Of a stretch of DNA of 64,000 nucleotides, positions 17,315 through 26,451 are shown one piece after another. Source of the DNA: JAJDZL01 sp965220665 (GTDB lineage: Bacteria; Pseudomonadota; Gammaproteobacteria; Arenicellales; JAJDZL01); assembly GCA_965220665.1 (NCBI GenBank), contig CBDCQQ010000005.1:186001-250000 (forward strand), read 5' to 3'. The notes beneath the pieces were generated by a model, which made no database searches, had not been told where the DNA came from, and worked only from the letters and a program-made list of their open reading frames with translations. The translations under genes were made by a program, and so were the position numbers. Numbering within the stretch: the stretch's first letter is position 1; each line of letters opens with the position of its first letter.

Positions 17315-18751
17315 TCAAGGCGCCGGCTGAATCTCATGCGCCTCCTCAATGCGCTGCAGCGCATCCCAAGTGAAACCGTAATGTAGCTGCGGTGGCGCGT
17401 CGCGCAATGAATGTCCGGCGTCATCCGTTGAACCGGTACCAGTGACCGGTTTGGACAACTCAATCAGAAACTGGCGGAAACTCGGAATCGGACAGACCAC
17501 CTCCCCGTCATCGCGCTCCTGCAGTGCACCGCTATGAATCAGATCGTTATAGTAATCATCCGCGCTCATGCCGGGTGGCAATTTATTAGTCCGGCTCCGG
17601 TTGCTGGCATTGTCATCTGCAATCCGTTGAATCATGTCCAGAATTTTCACTCGCTTCTCACTTCCCGTCAGCTGCACCATCAGCAGTCCCAGCAGTCCCT
17701 CAGAGTCTTTCATCGCATTGCTTCTGCGAGCATGATAGTAGCGCATGCGTGATCCCTGGCTCAGCTGTTCGACCCTCGCAAAGTCCACCGCCTCAATCCT
17801 GCATTGCGCCTCCAGATACACCTTGCTGAATGCCCGCAGACAGTTCTGCAGATGCGCCGCCCATCCGTCCGTCCGCTGCAGCAGCGCATCGAAGTCATCG
17901 GAATATCTGCCCAGATCAATCTCAAAATGGGCGCAGAACCCCGCCTTCAGTTCCGCTACCTCAGCTGCATCCAAACCATTCAGTGAATTGGCGTTTCCAT
18001 CTGAAAGTCGGGACAGCCCCAGTTTCCTGACCCGCATCTGCGTGTCCGACAGCCCCGCCAGCAGCACAATCACCGGTAGATTGGCATGGCTTTCGTGAAA
18101 CGCCTGAAGCAGCAAACCCACTGGCGAGTTCTCATCGCCAGGCATATTCTGCGCTTCATCAATGGCGACCACCACAGGTCGCTTCCACTTACTGGGTGGC
18201 AGCGCCTTCGCCACCGCCGCCAAAGTGGCTCTGACAGCATCATGGTGTTTCGTCGTCTCATGCTCAATGCCGCCTTTAACCAACAACGCATCCCCGCCGC
18301 CGCTGACGCGCAGGGTCTCGCTGATTTGGGCAAACACGTCCTTTGTCTGGCCCTGCGTTACTACATCCACCAGTTTTTCAAAGAACTCTTCGAGCAAATA
18401 GGCTTCGGCGCTGCCGAAGTACATCAGCGACGGAGTCGGTCCCGGCCGCTCGCGTCCGGCCGCATCCAGCGTCATGTATGCGCCTTGCTCCCAGATGTAC
18501 CGCAGATACTCCAGAATAGATGACTTGCCCGCACCGGGCGCACCGTAAACCATCCGGGTCAAACCCTTGTCCTGCGTCAGCCTGTTTTCATGACAGTGCC
18601 AAACATTCATGCAGGCATCCTCAATGTCCGACAGAAGCCGCTTGCGTCCCGCAAAATAAGGTGGCGCATTGCGATCTTTTGTTTGAATAAACCTCGCAAG
18701 GCCCTCTTGCCCAGCCGGAATCTGCAGTGGATTGTCTCTGACTGTCGGCAT
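17315..18751 (-). CDS. Orphan AAA-type ATP-binding protein of unknown function
   Basis: A 478-residue protein with Walker A in VYGAPGAGKSSILEYL (about residues 68-83) and Walker B in RPVVVAIDEAQNMPGD (about 192-207), followed by a likely sensor region (PVIVLLAGLSDTQMRV). The layout resembles the ORC/TniB/TnsC-like AAA ATPases that partner with other DNA-acting proteins, but no transposase, integrase or nuclease lies next to it. By eye it is richer in G and C than its neighbours, which suggests recent transfer. It is flanked by low-coding stretches on both sides. I do not recognise a named family and give no function. Confidence 0.75.
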   Translation of the reverse strand: MPTVRDNPLQIPAGQEGLARFIQTKDRNAPPYFAGRKRLLSDIEDACMNVWHCHENRLTQDKGLTRMVYGAPGAGKSSILEYLRYIWEQGAYMTLDAAGRERPGPTPSLMYFGSAEAYLLEEFFEKLVDVVTQGQTKDVFAQISETLRVSGGGDALLVKGGIEHETTKHHDAVRATLAAVAKALPPSKWKRPVVVAIDEAQNMPGDENSPVGLLLQAFHESHANLPVIVLLAGLSDTQMRVRKLGLSRLSDGNANSLNGLDAAEVAELKAGFCAHFEIDLGRYSDDFDALLQRTDGWAAHLQNCLRAFSKVYLEAQCRIEAVDFARVEQLSQGSRMRYYHARRSNAMKDSEGLLGLLMVQLTGSEKRVKILDMIQRIADDNASNRSRTNKLPPGMSADDYYNDLIHSGALQERDDGEVVCPIPSFRQFLIELSKPVTGTGSTDDAGHSLRDAPPQLHYGFTWDALQRIEEAHEIQPAP

Positions 18752-19311
18752 GTCGTTTCTCCTCCTATCGGCTTTCTGCAGCTGAGTTCCGCACCAGCAA
18801 AATACTGTCTGAAATGCAGCCAGCGTTATCTATTTTCCCAGGCTAACAGCCTGTAATCTTTCTAGTATGATAATCTATGCACTTTCCCTCTTCGTTCAAG
18901 GTTTGTCTTGAAAAATACTGATACAAACAAAGAAAAATGACAAAGGATTATCCTATGAAAACTGAGGATTCATTCCGTCAACTTCGCTTGTGCCAATGCA
19001 ACAAATCGACACTCGGGCGAGCTTCACAAATTGCCATCTTCGGACGTGATAGACGCAGTTTCGATAAACAGTCAGTTTCCAGCAGGTCGGTGCGCGGTGA
19101 AATTAATCGCTTATTGGGTAGTGTCAACATCCGATTAGTCTGAATTGAAAAATTCTGATCAGAACTGGACACGAGAAAAATATGGTATGCAGGGTGCTCA
19201 TGTATGATGATTCACAACGATGTCTGGAACTCGCACAGAACACTATCATGGCTTGGGGAAATTCTTACAGATGGGCCAAAAGAACTGATCAACCCTCGGA
19301 TGACTCCTGAT
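18752..19311. other. Low-coding stretch upstream of the orphan ATPase
   Basis: No gene can be supported with confidence. A 62-codon frame from the ATG at 18955 (MKTEDSFRQLRLC) and a 36-codon frame at 19200-19310 (with NTIMAWGNSYRWAK) are open. The latter faintly recalls the C-terminal end of some group-II-intron or retron reverse transcriptases. Both are too short to name. Confidence 0.35.
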
Positions 19312-20318
19312 TCATTGAAGGATATCCCTAATTTTCTGCTCTTGATATTCCTTAAACTCTTGGTCTATAAGATAACGCATCGTGTGGTCAAAGTAACTCA
19401 ATCCCAAAGTTTCCGTTCCTAAGTATTGGTCCTGATCACAACTCAAATAAACACCTCGTCCGTTGTAGCGATAAGCCGCCAGCGACGTCAAATTTCCTCC
19501 ACTAATGATTTCAAGAGCGGCAATTAGTTTTTTCTCATCTACTCTGTCTGATACCAGATATTTGGAGTCAAGCAAAGACTTCAACGATGCAAAGTCAACT
19601 AAACACAAACTGTTATGCAATTCGTAAATTTTGGATGCATCTATTGAAAACACCTTTTTCGAAATTGCACTTACGCCTATAGCATAAATGTCGAAAAACC
19701 CATCAGCAACATTCGGTTCAAATAGATAACCTTCCGATTTTCTGAAGGAGTCACCAAAAAAATCCTCGTATTCTTTGATTTCGCGTAATACACCAGCCAT
19801 GGCTATATCAGTAACGTAACCACTTCTATCAATTTCGAAAGTTACAATAATATTATCGAATAGTTTAAGTTCTTCAAAATCGTCAAGTCCCTGATTCGAC
19901 ATCAAATCTGGTTTTAGAGTAATTGAAATTTGTGACGGATAGTACTCTCTATCAAATACCAAAACCATTTCACCATTTCGAAATAATTCCAATTCATGGT
20001 CAACATAACCCAATTCGTTTCTAGCCACTTCCTCGTTAATAAACCATTTATAGTCTGAAGCCATGATAGGTCCCAAAGATCGAAATTCACTTATGGTTTG
20101 ACTATCAAAAATTGGTTCGTATCGATTAATGCCTATAAAATCTGATACCAGTCTGGAATTTGCATCAAGCTCAAATACTCCGCCAGGTTCAATAATTTTT
20201 CCATGTTGAACACATTTATTGACTGGCCAAGACTAATTCCGAATGCTCCTGTTATCGGACCTGAATATGCATTCGAAACAATAAAGGATAACAGGCATCC
20301 TAGCATTATTTTTTTCAT
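19312..20318 (-). pseudogene. Secreted protein of unknown family, split by a frameshift
   Basis: The frame starting at 20318 encodes a signal peptide (MKKIMLGCLLSFIVSNAYSG, cleavage likely after AYS) followed by PITGAFGISLGQSIN. At about 20220-20235 the reading shifts; the next frame continues without a stop through KCVQHGKIIEPGGVFELDA and 250 more residues to 19312. The two halves therefore look like one exported protein of about 335 residues with a one-base deletion. The FGISLGQS motif after the signal peptide recalls a loosely defined group of periplasmic proteins. AT-rich composition compared with neighbours hints at transfer. A sequencing error cannot be ruled out. No function is proposed. 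Confidence 0.6.
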
Positions 20319-20544
20319 TCTTATCACCGCAAAAAATTGGTTTCTGGCAGAAAGCGTTTAGATTTAACCCAACTTCATCGACTGACCTTTGGTGTTGCCA
20401 GACATTCTCATGCAAATCAGTTATTTACGTTGCCGCTTAACTTTTAATTGGCTTTGGTCTATGGTATGACCACCTATTGAATGACTGTAGCACACCATGG
20501 GCAAAGCCTACTGCCGATAAGCATTTCCCCAAGCCGTGACACTT

Positions 20545-21594
20545 CTAAATCTGGTGTGCAGCTTCACACATGTTTTTTAACTTTGCCCGAGTCAGTTCAC
20601 GGCCAAGCAGACCTAGCCCGCAGTCTGGAGCCGCAATCAGACGGTCGCTGTCAATATGATCTAGCGCGGTCTTTAGCCGATCAACAATTTCTTCAACCGA
20701 TTCGACTCTGCTGAGTGCAATCGCAACAACTCCCAAAATTACTGTTGTGTTTTGAATTCGGTCTAAGAGACTTAAATCATTGTGCCTGTGGGCATCTTCG
20801 ATCGATACAACCTGAACCGAACTTTGATCGACTGCTTCAATGATTTGGAAGTAAGCGTGTGGATCAGCTTTGGGATAGTCCAGCCGATCTAACCTGTCTG
20901 GGTAACCGCAGCACATATGCATCGTCCTTACGACGTGATCAGGCGCCCCATGAAAAACCCGTTCAAGGTTTTCAACCCCAAAATCCAGTGCGTTTTCAGG
21001 TTTTCTAGCGAATACTGGTTCATCAACTTGAATATGGATGCAACCTGCGTCAGCTAAAGCCAGCACTTCCTTGTTGAGTGCGTCAGCAATATCTGCTCCG
21101 AGTTCCTTATCTGATGCGTAGAACTCATTAGCATTGGTGTCGGTTACTGTCATCGGTCCAGGCATGGTAATTTTGACTGGGCGATTCGTGAATGACTGAG
21201 CGAGCTTCCAGTCTTCAGCCAGAAAGCCAGTGTCGCGGACCTTGATTGGTGCATTAATCGTCGGGAGTTCTGCAGAATACGTGCCGCCACGCAACTCGCG
21301 CACAGTCAGGTGAGAAAAGTCAATGCCTTCCAGGTGTCGGCAGTGGTAGTGGATGTAGTTTTCCCGCTTGACCTCTCCATCCGTTGGGATATCAATGCCC
21401 GCTTCGACCTGGTCGGCTATCACCTGTTTTGAAGCCTCCCTTATCGTTTCTTCTGCTGAATCTCCCAAGGCCGCGAGGGCTGCTTCCCAGCTCTTGGTTG
21501 GTTCTGAAGAATCGGGCCCATCAGGAATGTTGAACCAGTCAGGAAGTTCTAGAAAGTCGGGCTTGGGAAATGCACCAATACAGGTAGTCAACAT
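20545..21594 (-). CDS. Core MetE-like (C-terminal domain only) methyltransferase
   Basis: A 349-residue protein corresponding to the catalytic C-terminal barrel of cobalamin-independent methionine synthase, without the N-terminal half. Zinc ligands are visible in RTMHMCCGYP (His and Cys) and in AAPDCGLGLLG (second Cys). VDEPVFARKP matches the D-E-P motif of the family. Stand-alone core-MetE proteins use varied methyl donors to make methionine or related thioethers. It starts about 30 bp after the permease gene and is the last gene of the Pot-type importer operon, which suggests the imported compound may be a methyl donor or acceptor. That role is inference. Confidence 0.82.
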   Translation of the reverse strand: MLTTCIGAFPKPDFLELPDWFNIPDGPDSSEPTKSWEAALAALGDSAEETIREASKQVIADQVEAGIDIPTDGEVKRENYIHYHCRHLEGIDFSHLTVRELRGGTYSAELPTINAPIKVRDTGFLAEDWKLAQSFTNRPVKITMPGPMTVTDTNANEFYASDKELGADIADALNKEVLALADAGCIHIQVDEPVFARKPENALDFGVENLERVFHGAPDHVVRTMHMCCGYPDRLDRLDYPKADPHAYFQIIEAVDQSSVQVVSIEDAHRHNDLSLLDRIQNTTVILGVVAIALSRVESVEEIVDRLKTALDHIDSDRLIAAPDCGLGLLGRELTRAKLKNMCEAAHQI

Positions 21595-21624
21595 AGGATA
21601 TACAACCTAAATTTCAATAGTAGA

Positions 21625-23004
21625 TCAATTGCCAGAATTTTCCACAGGAACTTGATCAGTCAGATTTTCTGGAGCAAACACATTTTGGTAACCCTCTGTG
21701 CCTTTCACCGGCTTTTCCTCCTCGGACTCATCACTGGAAGGGCTCACCAAATTTCCTGGCGAGAATACGTTCTGGTAGCCCTCTGTTCCTTTCACCGGCT
21801 GCTCTTCTTCAGCCTGAGATTCTGTCTCACCCTGCAAATTACCGGGAGAGAATACACTTTGATAACCTTCCGTACCTTTGGCAGTCACCTTTGAAGCTTC
21901 TTGAGTTTCCTCTTGATCACTCGAAGATTGATTTTGTGCCTCAACTGCTGATTGAAACATGTGCTGTTGCTGACGTCTTTCGACTTTTCGTTTAATTTCA
22001 GCCTGACGTTGTTCCTTCACGGCAATCTTACACTCTTCAACACCGACCGTACCAGAAAAGTAAACGGTCCCCAGACCTGCGACTACAATCAGTGCGAACA
22101 AAATGAATGCCGGTTCTGTCAAAAAAGGTCGCTGTTTTCTTACTTCTGTTGCCTCTCCCCGCGCAACCGCCATCTGAGCCCTGGCCCGTCGCGTTTCTCG
22201 CCGTTTGGAGATCTCATAAAGAACCGCCCCAACCAACGTCAAAAAAACAATCGATACTGCCAACGCACTGATCGAAGGGTCAATTCCGTAGCGAACCTTG
22301 CTAGCCAACACTGTGGTCAGAGTACTGCTAGATACGATCGTAAATATGGTAGTGTTGTAGTTCTCGAATGAAGCCAGAAATGCGAGTACCGCAGCAGAAC
22401 CAATGGCTGGTCGCAAGAACGGTAGAAGGATTTTGCGGAACGTCTGGGTGTGCGAGGCGCCAAGGTCCAGAGCTGCCTCTTCCAACGCGGGATCAAATCT
22501 CTGTAGACGCGCAATAAAAATTAGCATCGCGTAAGCTGAGATGAATGTTGCCTGTCCTACAATCGTCAGAAAAACGCCATCATAAAAGATCGTATCTTCC
22601 CCGGCACCAAACATCAGCCCTATTCGGTCCCAAAAAAGCAGAGTTGATATTCCCAATACCACACCAGGAACCAAGATAGGTGAAATGGTAATTGTGTACA
22701 GCCAGGGGCGAAGTCTTGGTCCAATTTGCATCAGCATCAAGGCGCCAGCCAAACCGATGGGAACCGCCAAAATTACAACGCCGATGCCGATCAATAGACT
22801 ATTTCTGACCCCGGTTACTAAGCGGGTGTCTTGCATCAGAACGTCAAACCACTCCACCGTGAAGCATTCCCACGGCGACACTCTGGGAAATCCAGACGTG
22901 TTGAAAGCGGTCAGGCCCATCACGATCAACGGGCCGAACAGATAAACAAAGAACAGGGCGACGAATCCAATCACCAGGAAATTTTGTATGCGTCCCTGGA
23001 TCAT
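21625..23004 (-). CDS. Pot-type ABC importer permease with repetitive C-terminal tail
   Basis: Residues 1-270 form a PotC-like inner-membrane permease with about six transmembrane segments and the EAA loop EEAALDLGASHTQTFRKIL, which contacts the ATPase. The protein is 459 residues, far longer than the usual 260-290. Beyond a basic linker (EISKRRETRRARAQ) lies an extra hydrophobic segment (FILFALIVVAGLGTVYF, about 307-323), then a charged coiled region and a tail with three repeats of KGTEGYQ-x-VF-x-P-x-NL separated by acidic, Ser/Glu-rich linkers. If the extra segment spans the membrane, the tail would be periplasmic. Its start overlaps the upstream permease by 4 bp. Confidence 0.88.
   Translation of the reverse strand: MIQGRIQNFLVIGFVALFFVYLFGPLIVMGLTAFNTSGFPRVSPWECFTVEWFDVLMQDTRLVTGVRNSLLIGIGVVILAVPIGLAGALMLMQIGPRLRPWLYTITISPILVPGVVLGISTLLFWDRIGLMFGAGEDTIFYDGVFLTIVGQATFISAYAMLIFIARLQRFDPALEEAALDLGASHTQTFRKILLPFLRPAIGSAAVLAFLASFENYNTTIFTIVSSSTLTTVLASKVRYGIDPSISALAVSIVFLTLVGAVLYEISKRRETRRARAQMAVARGEATEVRKQRPFLTEPAFILFALIVVAGLGTVYFSGTVGVEECKIAVKEQRQAEIKRKVERRQQQHMFQSAVEAQNQSSSDQEETQEASKVTAKGTEGYQSVFSPGNLQGETESQAEEEQPVKGTEGYQNVFSPGNLVSPSSDESEEEKPVKGTEGYQNVFAPENLTDQVPVENSGN
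21650..21895 (-). repeat. Three in-frame repeats encoding a KGTEGYQ-type motif
   Basis: The last 90 codons of the permease gene encode KGTEGYQSVFSPGNL, KGTEGYQNVFSPGNL and KGTEGYQNVFAPENL, spaced by about 15-residue acidic linkers. DNA copies are similar but not identical (different third positions), so this is not a recent slippage; the motif appears maintained at protein level. Confidence 0.9.
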
Positions 23005-23960
23005 TTCATCATTTCACCAAACTTCACCTTGGCTATCTTCATCATTACTAAAACCAGCACAATGCAGGAAACAAGCAAGATTATTGCGTAGGCTGAACCT
23101 CTTGCCCAGTTGCCGGCCTGGTTGAATCCCTGGTAAATTATCTGGGTAAACCAAAGGCTGCTTGGTCCACCCAGAATCTGGGGCGCTGCCAAGGCACCTG
23201 CTGTCAGCATGAACACCATTGTGCAGCCGGAAGATATGCCCGGTTTTGCATGGGGAACAACAATCCGCCAGTGAATTCTCCACCAGGATGCACCCAGATC
23301 ACGCGCCGCTTCAATCTGATTCTTGTCGAGGCTTTCAATGGCGTTGAAAATTGGAAAAATCATTAGCAGGATGAATGCATAACTCAGTCCTGCCCACAGT
23401 GCAATATCGTTTCGAATGAAATCGTAAGGCTGATCCAATATCCCAATCGAAACGAGCAAGTTGTTGATAACGCCAGTTGAACCGAAAATGATCTTGAACG
23501 CAAACGCCCTAAGAATCTCGTTAATCCAAAATGGCACGATCAACGATAGTACCATGAGTCGACTCCAACCTCCAGTTGCAACATGTGCAAGGTAGTAGGC
23601 AATTGGATAACACAAGGCAACATCGATCAGTGTAACGAAGATTGCTGCACCAATTGTGCGGAAAAATACCGTCACATCAATGATGTTGAATGAGTCAGTC
23701 GATAAAGCACTGCCAAATATCATGTATTTGTAGTGCTCGAGTGTGTAGTAGTGCTCTTCTGTTCCGAATTTCGGCGGAGGGACATTGGCCCTGATGGAAA
23801 AGTCCAACATGAACAGTTGCGGCAGTATGATCATCATGAACAGCCACATACCCACTGCGAGGATCAAAAACAGCGCAAGCGCCGCGCCGTTTTTTTGGAA
23901 GAACGCTCGCCAGTAATTTGAAAAGCTCATGGCAAGATCGAAAATGCTATTCGGCGGCAA
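23001..23960 (-). CDS. Pot-type ABC importer permease (PotB-like)
   Basis: A 319-residue inner-membrane permease with about six transmembrane segments (for example LALFLILAVGMWLFMMIILPQ and LMVLSLIVPFWINEILR) and the EAA loop EAARDLGASWWRIHWRIVVPH near residue 220. It is the first permease of the spermidine/putrescine-type ABC importer and overlaps the ATPase gene by 14 bp and the next permease by 4 bp. Pot-type systems import polyamines and other small cationic or zwitterionic compounds; here the neighbours suggest an amino-sulfonate or methylated sulfur compound. Confidence 0.9.
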   Translation of the reverse strand: MPPNSIFDLAMSFSNYWRAFFQKNGAALALFLILAVGMWLFMMIILPQLFMLDFSIRANVPPPKFGTEEHYYTLEHYKYMIFGSALSTDSFNIIDVTVFFRTIGAAIFVTLIDVALCYPIAYYLAHVATGGWSRLMVLSLIVPFWINEILRAFAFKIIFGSTGVINNLLVSIGILDQPYDFIRNDIALWAGLSYAFILLMIFPIFNAIESLDKNQIEAARDLGASWWRIHWRIVVPHAKPGISSGCTMVFMLTAGALAAPQILGGPSSLWFTQIIYQGFNQAGNWARGSAYAIILLVSCIVLVLVMMKIAKVKFGEMMK

Positions 23961-25053
23961 GCGGTCCCTGTGGCAACGCTATTGCCGCTTCGCTGGAAAA
24001 TCCGACCGGCAATTCATTTTCTCCGCTATGTGAACGGATGGAACCATCGTTCACATAAGACATCTTTACCCTTTTTCGAGTTGAACTGATATCAAGAAAA
24101 ACTTGCCACATATTGCCTTCAAATTCTTCATGATAGACACTTGCTTTCATCTGATTGTCTATTGACTTACCACTCACAAAGCGAAGTGATTCAGGACGAA
24201 CGAAAACATAGACATCGTCGCCGGTCTTTACTTTTGTATCTGGATTTTTACTGCAGCGTGCCCGAATTGAGCCTTCAGGTGTGCTGACCTGCGCAAAGCC
24301 ACCCGCAACATTTGTAACTTTTCCGGCAAACCGGTTGTTCTCGCCGACAAATGAAGCCACAAATGCAGTGTCGGGCTCATCGTAAATCGTTGTGCCATCA
24401 CTAACCTGTTCAATAATGCCTTCCCGCATCACTGCAACATGATCTGACATGGTTAGCGCTTCACCCTGGTCATGGGTGATGTAGATGAAGGTTATTCCAA
24501 CCTGCTGTTGGATAGAGCGTAGTTCAGTACGCATATGTTGGCGAAGTTTAAGATCAAGCGCGCTGAGTGGTTCATCCAGCAGAAGCACTTCCGGTTGTGC
24601 GCAGAGTGCCCGAGCAATGGCCACCCGTTGTTTCTGCCCACCTGACAGTTCGCTAACCATCTTCTCGCCCTGTCCCGGCAGTGCAATCAATTCAAGCAAT
24701 TCATCCGCACGTTTTTTTCGCTGAGCTTTCCTGGCCCCTCTCACTTCAAGCGAAAAAGTGATATTTTCCCAGATCGTCATCAAGGGAAACAGGGCCAGAT
24801 TTTGAAAGATCAAGGCGGTAGGACGGCGATTCGCCGCGATTCCGGCCATATTCTTACCACCGATCAATACACTGCCTTCCGAGGGGGTCAGAAAGCCGGA
24901 AACGGCACGCAGCAAAGTGGTTTTGCCGCAGCCCGAAGGACCAAGAATGGTGAAGAATTCACCACCCTTGATATGCAGATTGACATCCCGAGCAGCAATA
25001 AAATCACCAAATCGAATCCAGACGGATTCAAGTTTCACATCGGCACTCATCAC
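23947..25053 (-). CDS. Pot-type ABC importer ATP-binding protein (PotA-like)
   Basis: A 368-residue ATPase that drives the importer. Walker A is LGPSGCGKTTLLRA (about residue 38), the signature is VSELSGGQKQRVAIARAL, Walker B is EVLLLDEPLSALD, and the H-loop His is in YITHDQGEA. A C-terminal TOBE-type domain follows (about residues 260-360), as in PotA. It starts 80 bp downstream of the binding-protein gene, past a hairpin. Confidence 0.93.
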   Translation of the reverse strand: MMSADVKLESVWIRFGDFIAARDVNLHIKGGEFFTILGPSGCGKTTLLRAVSGFLTPSEGSVLIGGKNMAGIAANRRPTALIFQNLALFPLMTIWENITFSLEVRGARKAQRKKRADELLELIALPGQGEKMVSELSGGQKQRVAIARALCAQPEVLLLDEPLSALDLKLRQHMRTELRSIQQQVGITFIYITHDQGEALTMSDHVAVMREGIIEQVSDGTTIYDEPDTAFVASFVGENNRFAGKVTNVAGGFAQVSTPEGSIRARCSKNPDTKVKTGDDVYVFVRPESLRFVSGKSIDNQMKASVYHEEFEGNMWQVFLDISSTRKRVKMSYVNDGSIRSHSGENELPVGFSSEAAIALPQGPLAAE

Positions 25054-25085
25054 CCATACCTCCTTTATCAGGGGGATTGTTGGAT

Positions 25086-25113
25086 TTCGACACCCGACTG
25101 AGCAGGTGTCGAA
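25086..25113 (-). promoter_or_regulatory. Intercistronic hairpin between binding protein and ATPase genes
   Basis: A perfect 9-bp stem (TTCGACACC/GGTGTCGAA) with a 10-nt loop lies 20-50 bp past the binding-protein stop and before the ATPase start. No T tract follows. Such hairpins commonly protect the upstream mRNA and raise the amount of binding protein relative to membrane subunits; that role is inferred. Confidence 0.55.
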
Positions 25114-25133
25114 TTATCAGGATGATTCAAAAA

Positions 25134-26276
25134 TCAGGCGTTCACAAATTTATTGCGATACTCCGTGCGTACATCGGCATACCACTGAGGTTCTGCCGGC
25201 CAAGGATTGAGATTAGCCAACGCTGTACCCGGATAGGCTTCTGCGAAATTCTTCTTGTAACTGTCGCCAGCAAAAGCATCGGCGCCGATCACTGCAGAAT
25301 TGTAGCCATGCGTGTCAATGGCCCGACCTGCCGGCTCTCTTCTAAAGCAGAACTCAACAAACGCATAAGCCTGATCAATATTTGCGGCTGACTTGGAAAG
25401 TGACATTCCATCAACCCATGCCAGCGCACCTTCTTTCGGGGCCTGATAGTGCACAGGTTCACCGTCGGTTTTCATTGCCAACGGCGGTCCATCCCACGTC
25501 TGTCCAACCAGCACACCGTCGTTAAGGAAACCGTTTTTCTGGGTATCGGCATCATTCCAAAAAAGCTTGATTTGCGATTTGTTGGCAATACAGAACTGCG
25601 TAATCTTCTGCCAGATGGGGCGCATGATACCTTCGTCGACGTACGCTCGCCATACATCCCCGGGTTCCAGTTCGCCAATGGTTTCCATATAAAGTCCGGC
25701 ACCCAGCATACCAGAATGTGGCCGAATCATGGTATTGCCTTCTGCTGATCCGTCCCAGATATTCCCATAACTAGGTTCACCACCCGGCGGTGTATAGAGA
25801 TCGGTTCGCCAGGATATGGCTTCGGTGCCCCAGATATGCGGCAGCCAATGTGAACCGGCATCGCCAAAGTTCCACTCGCGGTCACCGACCGAAAGCATCG
25901 CTGGATTCGCGTTTCCTAGATTGGAGATTCGTCCATAATCCCAAGCCTGCAGCAAATCAAGATCAACCCACTGTCCGGAACGAACATTGGTTGGGCTGCA
26001 GATATCAAATCCTTTACCCTTTGTCGCCTTCATCTTGTTGATGATTTCTTCGTTCGATCCTATCCCGGTGTAGTTTACCGTAATGCCAGACTCTTCATTA
26101 AATAGGCCTAAAAAATCTTCCGGAAGATAATCAGACCACATTAATACATTGAGTTCGCCGGATGAGGCAAGAACATTTGAACTGATAACCCATGGACCAG
26201 TCGCAACCACACTGGCAGCTGCACCTGTTTTCAGAAACTGTCGGCGACTTAAGTTGCCTTTTTCATTTATTGACAT
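25134..26276 (-). CDS. Pot-type ABC importer substrate-binding protein, Tat-exported
   Basis: A 380-residue periplasmic binding protein of the PotD/PotF group, with mature sequence starting near ELNVLMWSDYLPEDFLGLFNEE. The N-terminus carries a twin-arginine signal (LSRRQFLKTGAAAS), unusual for PotD-type proteins, which mostly use the Sec path. It heads the importer operon but is separated by 165 bp from the aminotransferase upstream on the same strand. The ligand cannot be read from the sequence; the genomic setting suggests taurine, hypotaurine or a methylated sulfur compound. Confidence 0.88.
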   Translation of the reverse strand: MSINEKGNLSRRQFLKTGAAASVVATGPWVISSNVLASSGELNVLMWSDYLPEDFLGLFNEESGITVNYTGIGSNEEIINKMKATKGKGFDICSPTNVRSGQWVDLDLLQAWDYGRISNLGNANPAMLSVGDREWNFGDAGSHWLPHIWGTEAISWRTDLYTPPGGEPSYGNIWDGSAEGNTMIRPHSGMLGAGLYMETIGELEPGDVWRAYVDEGIMRPIWQKITQFCIANKSQIKLFWNDADTQKNGFLNDGVLVGQTWDGPPLAMKTDGEPVHYQAPKEGALAWVDGMSLSKSAANIDQAYAFVEFCFRREPAGRAIDTHGYNSAVIGADAFAGDSYKKNFAEAYPGTALANLNPWPAEPQWYADVRTEYRNKFVNA

Positions 26277-26412
26277 ACTACAAACACCTCTCGATATAGG
26301 TAAATTAATTTTTATGAGGTTAATGCTTACTGCAATAATTCCAGTGCGCCAAGCACTTGGTGTCCTTCATGGAATTTGATAGATCTTTCCATCACACAAA
26401 TCATAATCGAAA

Positions 26413-26451
26413 CTCAAGCATAGTTGGCGAAATTTGTCAAACTATGTTGAG
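26413..26451 (-). terminator. Stem-loop at the end of the aminotransferase gene
   Basis: CTCAA-CATAGTT pairs with its complement 14 bases away, with one bulged base. The stem covers the aminotransferase stop codon and is followed on the minus strand by TTTCG, so it may be a weak intrinsic terminator separating this gene from the importer genes. Confidence 0.4.

Noticed and set aside
19200..19310. 36-codon frame with a WGNSY segment resembling the end of a reverse transcriptase
   Set aside because: Too short, no catalytic YADD box and no intron RNA structure seen.
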